64,000 nucleotides of DNA, taken from the NCBI GenBank assembly GCA_948474755.1, contig CAOLHI010000565.1, positions 248,001-312,000 of the forward strand, written 5' to 3'. A program made the translations under genes and the position numbers. Origin of the DNA: Ctenosaura bakeri. Taxonomy: Eukaryota > Chordata > Lepidosauria > Squamata > Iguanidae. The notes under the pieces are model-generated. The model had not been told where the DNA came from, did not search any database, and was given only the letters and a program-made list of their open reading frames with translations. Positions 48,511-60,669 of this stretch are shown here, in pieces. How positions within the stretch are numbered: the first letter of the stretch is position 1; each line of letters begins with the position of its first letter.

Positions 48511-50414
48511 TATTCAAATTTCAACAAATAAAACAAACAGTAATTTCTGCAATGTTACATGTAATGTTTTTCCTTCTTCCTTTCCTTTCTGGATTACAAT
48601 TATTGATATTCCCTCTATTTATTATATCACGTATCGCAATAAAATGTTAATAATCTATAATTTGTTAGTTCCTGCTATATATCTCTACTTTACTCTCTTC
48701 ATGATATTTCATTAACTGTTAACTGTATAATAATTGTTATCATGAAAAATGTAATACCCTCTGTCTCCCCCAACCCAAATCTGTAACAATCTTCCACTCT
48801 TTGTTTATGTCCTCATCTGATTTCCCTTTCAATAGATTCAGCACTTTCAAGTGTGGGTTCAAACCCAAAAGGTACTGAAGATGCCTCTGATAAGAAAGCT
48901 ACAGCTGGCATTGGCCATCTGTCAGGATGTGTGAACAAAAAACACCTCTTTGTCTTGATTTTGCAGAATTTTCTCCAAATACCATCTGCACTCTCATCAT
49001 TTTTGCTCATATCAGATTGTGAGATTTAGGCAAGAAACCAGCTCTCAGGCCCATCTACAATAGACCCATTTAGTCAATGGGAACACATTAAACCAACTCC
49101 TATGTAAATTCCATTTATTCAATAGGTCTAAGGTAGCTGGGACTAACAATTGAATTTTCTTTCCACATGGAAATTCATGCATATTTTTCTATGCTCCCCA
49201 CCTCCAAAATAAACATTTCTATGCTCCTTTTTTCCAGCTGACTACAGTGGAATTGTGTGCATTTTTCCCCCAGTTATACACATTTTTACTTCTTTATCTT
49301 TTATTTCCAAATGTGTGCAATGAGATGTGTGTGTGTGTATGTGTGTGTGTGTCTTTTTCACCTTAAATAGGCAGAAAACCTTCTAAATCTGTGGATTTTT
49401 GAGGCAAAGTGTCTTTTGACACACCCGTATATCATGGGAGACTGGAAAAGAGCATTTCCATAAAGAATTTAGAACCTAACAAAATTCTTTTCCATCACTA
49501 ATATTCAGAGGAAGACTGATGTTGGGGATCAACACTGGAGAAAGGCTGTTGCCTTCATGACCTGCTTGGAAGCATCCAAAGGAATAAATTGGCCACTTTT
49601 AGAAACAGGAGGATGGACCTACATACCCCAAACTGTTCCAATTTGGATGGGACAGTTCTAGATTTATTTATTTTTTTGTAGCTGCAATTAAAATGTCCCA
49701 GCTTCTCTCTCTTCTCCTCCCACCTTACCCATTTGTCCTCAGCTTACTTCAAGTTGCTACAACCTGAGTTCAAAGTGCAGAAGTAGTTTGCACTCAACTC
49801 AGCAATGAGGAGAAGAAAGGGGGGGAATCTTACCATGCACAGTCAAGCAACAGCAAACTTTTTCAGCCTCTCCTACAGTATGTTATCTTTCCCATTTGTA
49901 AATTTCCACCATCTTGACCACATTCTGACAGTATTTGGCCACATGTGTTCCCTTTTCAACTGTGACATGTTGGGTGTGAATTAGAATATCGTCGGATATT
50001 GTGGCTCTCCTACCTACCTACCTACCTACCTATTTTTGGTTTGACAGCGATTCCTCCATTATCCCTCACCAAGGGCTAGGATAGCTAAATCTACTAGGAA
50101 TATAGGCCAAGAATATTTGGAGGGTTGTAGATGCCCAGACTCTTCCACCTGAAAGGAATGTGGGAGAAATTCAGCAAGGTCAAGTTCTCAGCAACTTGGA
50201 CAAGCAGAGCTCATGGTTCTGAATTTGTAGTCGAACAAATTGTGGAAGGCCACAAATTCCCCTCCTCCCGAGTCTCTAGAGATAGAAAGATTATTTGAAG
50301 ATGGTCCATGTTTCTTGAGTATTGAGAAACCCTGATGAGAAGAATCCTGAACCAATGAGAATCTTTCCAGATTGCAACTTATTCTATTCATCGCACTGCT
50401 GACTCACATTCAGC
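48511..50414. other. Intergenic sequence with short tandem repeats
   Basis: 49327-49351 is a (GT)n tract and 50011-50030 a (CCTA)n tract. 48511-48830 is AT-rich and may be a reversed LINE 3'UTR (L1-like), which I cannot confirm. No gene. Confidence 0.4.
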
Positions 50415-51078
50415 TTCGTGATCTAGAAGTCTTAGTAGAACACCAGCTGAACATGAATCCGCAGTGTGAGGTGGCAGCCAAGAAAGTCAACATGATTCTT
50501 GGTTGCATTGATAGGAGTATGGTGTCTAGATCGAGGAAAGTAACAATACCACACTATTCTGATTTGCTCAGACCTCATCTGGGTACCTCATTTCAAAAAG
50601 GATATTGACAAGCTGAAACATGTCTAAAGGAGGGCAACTAAAATGGTGAAGGGCCTGGAAGTCATGAAGCCCATTAAGGAGCAGCTTAGGAAGCTGGGGA
50701 TGTTTAGTCTGCAGAAGAGGTTAAGAGGGGACATGCTAGCCATGTTTAAATCTTTGAAGGGATTCATGTCAAGAAGGGAGCTGGCTTGTTTTCCACTGCT
50801 CCAGAGACCAGGACAAGGAGCAATGGATTCAAGCTGCAGGAAAGGAGATTCCACCTGAACCTCAGGAAGAACTTCCTGACAGTCAGAGCTGTCCAGCAGT
50901 GGAATCTGCTGCTGCCTCCATGGAGTGTGGTGGAGTCTCCTCCTTCTTTGGAGGTTTTTAAACAGAGGCTAGATGGCCATCTGTTGGGAGTGCTTTGAGT
51001 GTGTATTCCTGCATGGCCAAAGGGAGTTGGACTAGATGGCCCCTGGGGTCTCTTTCAAATCTAGGATTCTTTGATTCT
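50415..51078 (+). mobile_element. CR1 LINE, 5'-truncated with internal loss
   Basis: It translates to RDLEVLVEHQLNMNPQCEVA, AAKKVNMILGCIDRSMVSRS, then after a small deletion MVKGLEVMKPIKEQLRKLGM and on to [17 protein letters not shown]. The tail near 51065 is decayed (TAGGATTCTTTGATTCTGT). It contains at least two frame changes. Confidence 0.88.
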
Positions 51079-51097
51079 GTAGTACACTTATTCAATT

Positions 51098-51236
51098 GTG
51101 GTTCCTTTGGAGGTTTTTCAACAGAGGCTGAATGGCTGTCTGGCAGGAGTGTTTTGATTGCATCTTCCTGCATTGCAGAAGTGGGTTGAACCTGACGGTC
51201 CCTGTGGTCTCTTCCAACTCTATGATTCTATGATTC
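51098..51236 (+). mobile_element. CR1 LINE, very short 3' end
   Basis: Starts at GTTCCTTTGGAGGTTTTTCA and ends CTATGATTCTATGATTC. It lies directly behind the previous copy in the same orientation. Confidence 0.78.
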
Positions 51237-51308
51237 ATCACTTGTTTATGGTTAATTTTCTGGGAAAGGAGCATTTTATGCTCAGGAAATAATACTTCTG
51301 CACAGTTG

Positions 51309-51309
<1 letters not shown>

Positions 51310-51370
<61 letters not shown>
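51310..51370. repeat. (ATT)20 microsatellite
   Basis: About twenty uninterrupted TTA/ATT units. Confidence 0.97.
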
Positions 51371-51371
<1 letters not shown>

Positions 51372-51424
51372 ATTCATAACTGGTTCATATTCATGATCCC
51401 CATGTAATCAATACTGTAAGGAAT

Positions 51425-51735
51425 ACATAGAGGAGGGAGAGGGCTTGTTTTCTGCTGCTCCAGAGACCAGGACAAGGAGCAATGGAATCAAGCTGCAGGA
51501 AAGGAGATTCCACCTGAACCTCAGGAAGAACTTCCTGACAGTCAGGGCTGTCCGGCAGTGGAATCTGCTGCCTCGGAGTGTGGTGGAGTCTCCTTCCTTG
51601 GAGGTTTTTAAGCAGAGGCTGGATGGCCATCTGTAGAGAGTGCTTTGAGGGTGTTCCTGCATGGCAGGGGGTTGGACTGGATGGCCCCTGTGGTCTCTTC
51701 CAACTCTACATTTCTATGATTCTATGATTCTATAG
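51425..51735 (+). mobile_element. CR1 LINE, short 3' end, well preserved
   Basis: Frame 51445-51636 reads [20 protein letters not shown] through [12 protein letters not shown]. It ends in CTATGATTCTATGATTCTAT. Confidence 0.9.
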
Positions 51736-51953
51736 GGATTGCTAAAGTCCCTCATCAGCCATTCAGAGTGATCTCTGGAGCAAAGAGGAACTGTGACAGG
51801 GATCCTTCTTCTGACTGTCACAACACTCACAGGAGGAGGCTGAAATATTGGGCTGCTACACCTTGATCAACAGGAGAAAAGGCTCCCCCAGTGGTTGATG
51901 TCCAGTAAGTCAGGATTCGCGGGGTGGAGCTGGGCCAGGAAATACTTAACTAA
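51736..51953. other. Intergenic sequence
   Basis: No feature recognised. Confidence 0.4.
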
Positions 51954-52453
51954 GGTCATTTCCGCACAAGGGAATTAAAACGGCCCAGTGCGTCCTCTCA
52001 TGGAGGTCATCTGCACATTGGAGCGGAGTAGGAGCAGACTACTTACCTGAGATTTGCACCTCAGTCCACTCCGAAACACCCCCAACTGGTCCTCCAGTGC
52101 ACTTTTTAAAGAATGGTAGAAAACCATTCTTTAATTTTTCGGAGCGCGCCATTGAGTTCCTGCTCACTTGCGCAGATTCACAGGCTCGCACCAATGCGAG
52201 CCTGTGATCTGTGGAGGGTGGGTTTTAAGCATGGTGAGCTTCAGTGGTTGGTCGGGATCCATGAACAACTGGAAGCCGCCATTTTGGAAGCCAGAGCAGT
52301 GCAGATCTAAGACCTTGCACTGCTTTGATTCACCTTGGACGAAATGAGGAGCCCTGTGGAAGGGCTTAAGGGACAGTCCACGTTGGTCCACGCCCAGAAA
52401 GATCTGATAAGTACCGGCACAGAGTGATTCTCTCTCCTCGTGCGGAAATGGCC
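51954..52453. mobile_element. Harbinger-like MITE
   Basis: GGTCATTTCCGCAC at the left and GTGCGGAAATGGCC at the right, flanked by TAA and TTA. The ends can be extended as CTAAGG...CCTTAG. The interior has GGAGCGCGCCATTGAG and AACTGGAAGCCGCCATTTTG phrases, no coding domain. Confidence 0.72.
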
Positions 52454-54139
52454 TTAGTAGCTGGTCTAGAATCTTGACCAATATTATTTTCTGCAAAGAG
52501 AATGTTTCTTCCTATGCAGAAAATGCTGTGCAAAATTCATCTGTGTTTGTTTTTCACAGAAAACATCATTTTCTGCACAAGAAAGGACATTTTGGACTAG
52601 CTGTAGAACTGCAGGGTCTTGCCAAAGGCTTCTTTTTCCCTCCTCACCATGAACCAAAGATGGAGAAGGTAGAACTGGGGACAGTCTGTGTGCACAGCTG
52701 GTGATCCACCACTGACGTATGGCTTTTCCCTTTAGTGTTTCATATTCAGTTTGCTTTTGGGGGTCTTAAATTCTTACTTCAGCTTATACCCCCCATACCA
52801 GTTCATCCTCCTTTCCACTGCATCCCTTATCTCAGGATGTGAAAAGGTCTACCAAACACTTCCACTTAGCCTTTACTGCCCTGTGCCATGTTTTTGTCTT
52901 CTAGCCACCCTGTTAAGATCTTGGAAATGATATCTAAGCTCTTATTAGAAACATGGCTTTGAGTTTCTAGATGCATGCATGCATGCACGTACACACACAG
53001 AGAGAGATTAAAAGAGGGGATGGAAGACAAACACAGCTGGCTCATGCAGGTCTAAATTCCCCCACATCCTTTCTGTTTTAAATTTTTCCCTTTTTTAAAA
53101 AAATCACCATATTCAAGAGAGAAAAAACTTCACACAATGAAGCAAACAAACACTCTGGTAGACAAGCTCAGGAAAAAAATTGCTTAAAAATTGTTTGCTA
53201 CTCATGACAGTTGAAAAGAATTTACAGTCCTTTCGTTTTTCTCGTGCAATTAAATAGTGGTGATTTTTAATCTCCTGTGTGCACACAAATACTTAGTATG
53301 AAGACGGAGACTGCTAGGAAATGGGGAAGAATGGGCCTTGAGTTTTATTTACTACTTTTAATCAACCTGGCTTTCCTTTAATGTCTGCAAACTTCTAATC
53401 TGGCTTTTCTCCCAGTGCAGCAAAAAGTAATTCCATTCAAGATGCATCAGTAGAAAAAATTTTTTTGCAGAAGTCTGTCTGTCTTCCTTCCTTCCTTTTT
53501 AACTTTCTAGCAACCTTATTGCACAAAATTCCTTTCGGGCAATTGTGTACTCCAGAGGTTTTACAGTTGTCTTGGATTTAAAGAGCATTCCCCTGTAAGG
53601 TTTCTCTTTTTCTCCTACAAGGACATAAAAAGCAGAACTGTAAAATGGCACAAATTCACAGTGTGTTTCACCTCTTGCAAACCATCTGGCTCTCCATGAA
53701 ATTTCACTCCAGAGTAAGTCAGGACTGATGTATCATTGCAAAGGCACTCCTGCTGTGTACCTGTCCTCCGCTTATTAATGCTGAAATGGATTTGTTCCCC
53801 TAAATTGGGCTTCCTTGGATGCTTGAGATCCAAGTCTGACACCTGATAATGTTGGATTGCAATATGTTTGGTATTTGCCTTTCCTATCTGATTACCCTAT
53901 TTGATATTTGGCCATACATGATAGCTGACATATAATGCAATTTCATCTTTCACAATATTTGAGGGCTGGCAAGCAATGGCATTTAATATCTAACTCTTGC
54001 GCAATAGATGGCGTTTTATGGCATTCGGAATCTGACAGTTGACAGCTTCTAAGACCACTGCCAAAATCCAAACGCACAAGAGGTGCCAGCAAGTCAAAAG
54101 GAGAAACTTTTTAAATGGATGTTAAAATGAAGGAAAAAA
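52454..54139. other. Intergenic sequence, largely unique-looking
   Basis: 52970-53010 contains GCATGCATGCATGCACGT and ACACACACAGAGAGAG low-complexity runs. 53880-54060 is AT-rich and repeat-poor. No gene. Confidence 0.42.
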
Positions 54140-54196
54140 CAAAACTCACCGAGTCACAACATGCAAAGGGATCTTGTAGCACCTCTGTGACTAAGC
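54140..54196 (-). repeat. Terminal fragment of the interspersed repeat also at 12690 and 56110
   Basis: ATGCAAAGGGATCTTGTAGC then ACCTCTGTGACTAAG is the reverse of the 'AGGTGCTACAAGATCC' end. The outer LTR starts immediately after it, so the LTR probably inserted into this repeat. Confidence 0.45.
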
Positions 54197-56057
54197 TGTT
54201 ACCAGGCTGTACATCCTCACATTTTGATATGGTTTAATTGGCAAAATATGATTTAATCAGAGGAATAGATTAATTGGCAAAAATATAAATTATACCCTGC
54301 TATGGCTGCATGGCCATGATGGTTAAGAGGAAAAGCTGGCAGAACATGTACATTGTGAATTAGATCAGAAGGGACCTCAAGGTGTAGCCAGGTCATAGTC
54401 AGGACATCACAAGGAAACTCCAGCAATAATGAGCTTGCAGTCTATGATGACGCAGCCTCTTAGACAATAGAATCTGGAAGATTCCCACAGGATGGCTGAT
54501 TGTCTTAACTCCTTTCTCTCTGACCAAGGAAGCTTTCCTTTTGTCCCCGGACTTGTCTGGCAACTACGAAGCTATCAGGGGTGCCATTAGCCCTTTGGCA
54601 CCTAAAACCAAGACCATTAGCTCATTCTGGACATCATTGTCCACCCTCTGGATTCCTTTGTTTACTCTGCCAGAGAGCCACCCTCCAGGAAGAAACATGG
54701 TATTTAAACCCCAGTTTTTTCGCCAGTCAACTTGCAGTGCACTGATTGCTGTTTGCTACTCTGCCGCTCCCAATTGATTACTGTCTGTGTCTAAGTCACA
54801 TCACTTTTTCTTTGCTGCTCTTCTGGATCGGTTAATATCACCCACTTCACTCTGAGTTCTCCATATCCAAAGCTTTCCTCCCTTTTCCCTCAGTTAGCCT
54901 TATGTGATTTGTTACCCTGTATTCTGGGGGTTCCAGGAGGGATGCTCAAATAAACACATATAAACACAAGATAGGGAAATAAGCTCGAGCACTCTCTTAA
55001 GCTAGAGAGAGGCAGGGTAACATAGCAGGGATCTTGCAACCCTATTTATACGGAGTCAGATCAGAAGAGCAGTCAGACAACAGGTTTTAAAACAGTGAAT
55101 TAATAACTTTATTAAAGGACAGACAACGAATAAGACACCACATGCACATAGCTGACTAGAACTTAGGAGTGAGAGTTTTTTGGGGAAATGGGTGATACGA
55201 CACCTTATCTCGTAGTCCTGGAGAAAAGCAGAGGATTGCAGGGAAGAAAGCTCAGCGCGGTTCGCTGCGGGGAGCTTGCTGGACAAAATGGCAGCAAAGC
55301 AGTCTGGAACTCGGGAGCAATCCAAGCTGTCCGAGCGAGTGATCCAATGTGAGGGGTGAGCGATCCGAGGAGGACTTGGAATTGGGGACTTTTTATAGGG
55401 TGGGTTGTGCCTACAGGCCATGTAATACTCAGTGAGAACAAAGGAAATTTGGAGCGGGACAAAAACTTTGGGAAAGGTCAAGTTTTACATGATCAGCTTA
55501 GCGCAGATTTAGCAATAAAGTAGCCAGTATGCAAATAGCTTGGCATTACGAGAGTGCCGGCTCGAGGCCGAGCGTCTTTGTGTGAAGTCGCGCTTAAGAA
55601 AGGTGTGTCTGCAAAAATGGTCCCTGAAGCAATGGAGTGGCGCTAATCTGCCTGCCTAAGTGAGGACTGGAATGTCCAACCATTACCAGCTGCACCTGTT
55701 TACGTGCTTGTCCGGTGGCCTTGCAAACATGTGGAGCAGGGGGGCAGAGGAAGGTCAAGTGAAGGCCAAATAAGTTTGATATCAAAGGATATCTAGTGCT
55801 CTCACTGGATATGTCTGAACCGTGGTAACAGATTGCATGACTGTTTGGATCTTGTGGGTGTGACTGCAGTTTCCCCAATAAGACAAGATTACTTTTGGAT
55901 CTCCTGTTGCTTCTTCCCTGCCACATTACCTGTAGACATGGGTGTAAAAGATCTTGTTAGGTTACCCCCCTTCTCTTTGAGCTAAGATTCCTCCCCATTT
56001 CACAGAGGTACTGGAATTGTGGGTGGACCCCTGAATCACCCACATTTTGGCGTAACA
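54197..56057 (+). mobile_element. Solo LTR of family Y, interrupted by LTR 3
   Basis: Starts TGTTACCAGGCTGTACATCC, ends CATTTTGGCGTAACA; flanks AAGC and AAGA agree at 3 of 4 bases. In + orientation it has TATTTAAA at 54701-54708 as a likely TATA box. A 921-base LTR of family X plus its 4-base duplication is inserted at 54910-55834. Removing that leaves 936 bases for this LTR. The copy at 45135-45606 supports the boundaries. No internal coding region is attached. Confidence 0.7.
54910..55830 (-). mobile_element. Solo LTR 3 of family X, nested
   Basis: TGTTACCCTGTATTCTGGGG to CCGTGGTAACA, 921 bases, with a perfect GATT duplication (54906-54909, 55831-55834). Minus orientation: TATA box as TTTTTATA at 55390-55397, poly(A) hexamer as TTTATT near 55109. 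Its insertion into family Y dates it as younger than that element. Confidence 0.87.
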
Positions 56058-56215
56058 AAGACAAAGAAGTTACCAGCATAAGCTTTCATAGACTTAAGTC
56101 TACTTGCATTTGATGAGGAAGACTCAAGTTTACAAAAACACCTTCTTTCTCTCAGTAAGTCTCAAAAAGGTGCTACAAGATGCTTTTGCATACTGATGCA
56201 GTCTAACAGAGACAC
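56058..56215 (+). repeat. Interspersed repeat end with hammerhead-like palindrome (possible Penelope-like)
   Basis: AGCATAAGCTTTCATAGACT and TAAGTCTACTTGCATTTGATG form an inverted pair. AAAGGTGCTACAAGATGC and GCATACTGATGCAGTCTAAC then follow. The TAGACT/AGTCTA stem next to a GAAAGC word on the minus strand resembles the ends of a widespread amniote repeat that carries a hammerhead-like fold. The CUGAUGA core is not intact here. Confidence 0.4.
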
Positions 56216-57215
56216 AACATGGAATTTGATATGTCTCTGAGTGTCTCCTGAGCTTAACCCGGTGATAGCAGCTTAACAGATGCTAAGATAATCAGCTGAC
56301 TTTAATACACTGTGTCTGAAAAGAGCTGGGAGATATATGATACAGAAGGGATGCCACATTTGACATCAAAGAACAATTTGGGTTGTCTTGTATTGTATAA
56401 TGTGGAGCACATGGTGTTATGTTGCCTCTCTGTCTACTAAAGAGCTGTGCTTGTTTGCTAAACAATGACAACAGCTAGGAACTTGTATGGAATCTCAAAA
56501 ATCCATATTATTTTCCAGATGAGAAAACTGATTCATGCTAAAATAAGTACAGACATCATCAATAAGAAGAATGCCAGAAATCAGCCCAGAAAGAATGGAA
56601 TTCTAGCTAGCCAAAACTAGTCCCTTCCTATGATGCATGTCTGACTGTAGTCATAGAAACCTTCTAAGCAGCAAAGCATTGTAAACTCATCCCTATCTGT
56701 GTTGAAATTTCAAAGGGGACCATTGCTTTTCCCCGTCTAAACACAGCAGTTTCAAGATGGACAGTGCGCAGTAATTGAATGCAGATGATGAAACTCATTG
56801 GAAAAGACAATAATGCTTGGTAAAGTGGAAGACAGTAGGAAAAAAAAGAAGAATACACTAAAAGCTTCCTTTACTCGAGGAAGCTGGAATTCTGAGTCTG
56901 CAAGATCTGAGTAGGAAAGTTAATGTCTGGGGTCCTTGGAGATCTTTCATTCATAGGTTGTCTTTAAGTCAAAGTCAATGTGACAGTAAATAACAACAGC
57001 TTTATTGCAGTGTTAGCCAACATAAGCACATTTTAGATGCTGTTGGGCTGCAGCTTCCGTCAGCCCAAGCCAACATGGATATGGATGATGACCATCTGAG
57101 TCCAAGATTGTCTAGAGGGACAAAATTTGTCCATTTGTAGGAACATGAAAATACACCTTAGATTGTGTCAGAACACAGATCTGTCTACCCCTGTACTTTC
57201 TACACCAGGAGTTAC
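56216..57215. other. Intergenic sequence with a MITE-like patch
   Basis: 57005-57075 (CATTTTAGATGCTGTTGGGC, AGCTTCCGTCAGCCCAAGCC) resembles a decayed hAT-type element. The remainder is not recognised. Confidence 0.4.
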
Positions 57216-58096
57216 TGTTACCACAGTTCTGTCATGCTGGTGATAGAACTAGATATCTCTTGATATCAAACTTATTTGGCCTTCACTTGACCTTTCTCTG
57301 CCACCCTGCTCCATGTGTTTGCAAGGGCCACTGGACAAGCATGTAAACAGGTGTGGCCGGTAAATGGTTGGACTTTCCAATCCCCACTTAGGCAGGCAGA
57401 TTAATGCCTCTCTGTTGCTTCAGGGACCATTTCTTGCAGACACACCTTGCTAAAGCGCGACTTTACGCAAAGACGCTCGGCCAAGAGCTGACACTTTCTT
57501 TATGCTGATCCATTTGCATACTGGCTATGCTATTGTCATCCAGCGCTAAGCTCATCATGTAAAACCTGACCTTTTCCAACACTTTTGTATCGCTCCAAAT
57601 TTCCTTTGTTCTCACTGAGCATGGCATGGCCTGTAGGCACAATCCACCCTATAAAAAGTCCCCAATTCCGAGCTCACCTCGGAACACTCCGGACTGCTGT
57701 CCTGCTTTGCTGTCGGTTTGTCCAGTGAGTCACCCCCTCAGCGAACCACGCTGAGCTTTCTTCCCTGCAACTCTCCACTTTCTCCAGGACTACAAGAAAA
57801 GGTGTCGTATCACCCATTCCCCCCTGAAAACTCTCATTTCTAATTTCTAGTTAGCTGTGTGTGCTTGTGGTGTGTTTTCTGTTGTCTGTCCTTTAATAAA
57901 GATATCATTTTTACTATTTTAAACCTGTCTGCCTGCTTGACTGACCTGACCCCGTAGACATTGGGTTACAAGATCCCTGCTAAGTTACCCTGCCTCTCAC
58001 TAGCTTAAGAGAGTGCTCAAGTTTATTTCCCCGTCTTGTGTTTTTGCTTGGTTTATTTGGGCGTCCCTCCCTGGACCCCCACAATCCAGGGTAACA
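57216..58096 (+). mobile_element. Solo LTR 4 of family X
   Basis: TGTTACCACAGTTCTGTCAT to CAGGGTAACA, 881 bases, plus orientation, with a perfect TTAC duplication (57212-57215, 58097-58100). TATAAAAA at 57650-57657 and AATAAA at 57895-57900 mark U3 and R. The terminal heptamer TGTTACC/GGTAACA is a perfect inverted repeat. No retroviral coding sequence flanks it. Confidence 0.88.
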
Positions 58097-58100
58097 TTAC

Positions 58101-59607
58101 CATGTTCTGGGGGGTCTTGGGGTTCATTTTTACAATTTGAGGACCTTCCAGAGGCTATGTTTGAACACCATATAAACTTGAAAGTGGGTGGAAATTTTTC
58201 AGTTTGTGGACCTCATGGATCACTCTGTCCCCACTCCAGTCTTCAGACCTAACTGTATCACAGGTTTTGGGGCACCTTGGACCCTTTTGGATTATGCAAT
58301 TATGATTGGATTTTGTCATGATTTCATCCTATGGAATCCTAGGATTTGCAGTTTAAGGAGGGTTTCTTAGCATTCTCAACCAAGCTACAAACCTCAAGAT
58401 CCCATAGGATGCAGCCAAGGCAGTTGGAGGGGCATCATAATACGACAGGGTAGGATGAAAGGGTCCCTGGTCTACTAAACAAACCTAATGGCCACAATAT
58501 CTGGGTCATTTTTTTCACCTCCCCCCATCCACCTGACTGCTCTCCCCTATCCAAGATCATCTAGCCTAAATCTTTCTACAGAATTCAAAGACTGCTCACT
58601 GTTCCGTGATGTATTGATTGGTTCTAATAACAGCATCCCTTGTTTCAGAATTCAATCAACCTCCACCATCCTCCAGGTTTCTCTTTCTCTAAGCCAGAAT
58701 TGGATTATGTGAAGAGGCAGAAAAATAGTAAGGCCATGCACTCAGACTAACTGTGCCACCGAGTCCATGAACCTAGTCTTGTTTCATTCATTACTAGAAA
58801 AATGAACTGTGTTTATCTTCCCATGGAGAGCTGCCTCCTAATGGAATTTGACAATATAATGGAGGAGAGGAACGGTGGCCTGAACAACTTGCTCCCTCGG
58901 TGTCCCACGAAGACACAGATGACTTTTTGGTCTGCTAACATCTCTCACAAAATGCCAGCCGGTTTCTGTCTTTAATGAATATTGTTAGGAAAATGATGGC
59001 AGTCCATGCACTTGCTGTGAAAGTGAATCCTCGGGAATAATTGGCATTGAAAAGGGGAAGGCCATGGGGCTGTTTTTACCTGAGTGACCTGGGGTTGGGA
59101 AGGCCCATCTCAGTAGTGTTCTTTAGTAAGAAAAATCTGCAACAATCCTTGCACATCTTCCCAACAAGCTGATATTTTGTTCCAATGGTTCAAAGGGAAT
59201 ATTAAAAGGAGCCAGACTGGAGGAACTTCTTTTAGTGTGCCATGAAATGCATTATCAATATTATCTATAGCTGGGGAAGAGCCATTCTCCTGAAAGCAGA
59301 ACCACATACTATGAGGGACCCAGAAATATACATATATACACAAGCCAGTGCTTGAACCATGTGTTGTAACTCGCCCTCTGGAGTCTGAGGAGTCTGACAT
59401 GGAGAATTTGGATCTGGATGGGCATCTGGCTCCAGATGATGGGTCGCCTTCCCTGAATCTGAGCAGCTAGTGACAGAGATGGCTGCTGGGGAACTCCAGC
59501 AGGGTAACCCCCATCTCTGCCGGAACAGCTGGACACCATTTATTGTGCATTGACTGGAGAAAGAGTAACAGCAAAAGATCCAATGTCTCTTAAATAAGAA
59601 AGACTAA
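58101..59607. other. Intergenic sequence with a palindromic MITE-like patch
   Basis: 58300-58470 (CCTATGGAATCCTAGGATTT, CAAGATCCCATAGGATGCAG) has the inverted-half structure of the palindromic MITEs but different ends. 58800-59330 is unique-looking. No gene. Confidence 0.42.
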
Positions 59608-60028
59608 GGCCCTTTTTGCACGGCATTTTCCATGCGAAAGAGGGTCTGGAGTGCCTTGCGATTGTGATGAGTGATCTGCACGATGCACTCATAATCGCGC
59701 AATGCTGCAGGGGCTGGCAAGCGCCGATTGTGCACCTTTTCATTTTCAGCTGGAAGCCGAAAATGGCGTGCGATCATGCATTGCTCCTGGGCCCCACACA
59801 CACTTACCTGGCATGCGGAGCCTCTGGAGCCACGCCGGTCGTGCTTCTTGCCCCAGCGCAGCCTGGGAAACTCCCAGGCTGCCCAGTGGAAGGAAGAGGT
59901 GGGGCTCTCGCACGAGCAGGCAGCTGGCGTGGAGCCGAAGACCCCGAGATGCGAGGGCCTCTCGCTGGAGGCTGCTCACGTGATCCCCACACCCCAATGC
60001 CAGAAGAAGGTAAGGTGCAGAAAGGGCC
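59608..60028. mobile_element. Harbinger-like MITE, 'GCGCAATGCT' subfamily (copy 1)
   Basis: Left GGCCCTTTTTGCACGGC, right GGTGCAGAAAGGGCC; flanks TAA and CAA. The interior closely parallels 62213-62632, including AGCCTGGGAAACTCCCAGGC and GGCTCTCGCACGAGCAGGCA. It is GC- and CpG-rich, which generates the overlapping long frames on both strands. Confidence 0.75.
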
Positions 60029-60197
60029 CAAGTAATGAAGCATCCAGCACATCAAGGTCAGGCAGCTAGAAATCCCACAGCAACTTCTGGGAGTTTTTGT
60101 TGTTAGCAGTTGTTAGATGTTTCCATTTTTTGTACACTTCCTGATCATGGATTTGGATTCTTGACCTCTGGACTGGCTTAAGTTATTATACCTGTTT
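60029..60197. other. Short spacer
   Basis: No feature recognised. Confidence 0.4.
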
Positions 60198-60397
60198 GGT
60201 CATTTCCGCACTAGCTGTTATAGTACTATTATTCCACTTTCAATGTCCTGTGGAATTCTGGGGTTTGCAGCTTCCTGAGGCCAAAGAGCTCTCTGGCTGA
60301 GAATTCTAAATGTCTCTCCTTAAACTGCAAACTCCAGGATTCCATAGAAGGTTGGAAGTGGAACAATAGCACTGTAACAATGTAGTGCGGAAAGGCT
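60198..60397. mobile_element. Palindromic MITE
   Basis: GGTCATTTCCGCACTAGCTG opens and GTAGTGCGGAAAGGCT closes. The interior halves TCTGGGGTTTGCAGCTTCCT and AAACTGCAAACTCCAGGATT are inverted. The terminus links it to the Harbinger-like MITEs. Confidence 0.7.
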
Positions 60398-60669
60398 GCT
60401 AGCCTGGCTTGACTTGCAGGTAACCTCTTCTGACTATGGCCCACCAATTCCCCCACTTGCTGCTTTTCGGCACAGGAAGTCATATTATATTCTTCCCTCA
60501 CCATGTAGCAAGGCCATACCCATATAGCTATAAAAATAACTTTAAAACTACAGTTATGCTTTTCAAAAAAGTGAAATTATCCCCTGTTAAGTCACAACTG
60601 TAATGTAAGATCATTATACCTTCAAAAATGGGAAACAGAAATGGTTATAAGTAACTGATTCTTATGTTT
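60398..60669. other. Short spacer
   Basis: No feature recognised. Confidence 0.4.

Noticed and set aside
54910..58096. LTR 3 and LTR 4 as one provirus
   Set aside because: They are in opposite orientations with different target duplications (GATT, TTAC).
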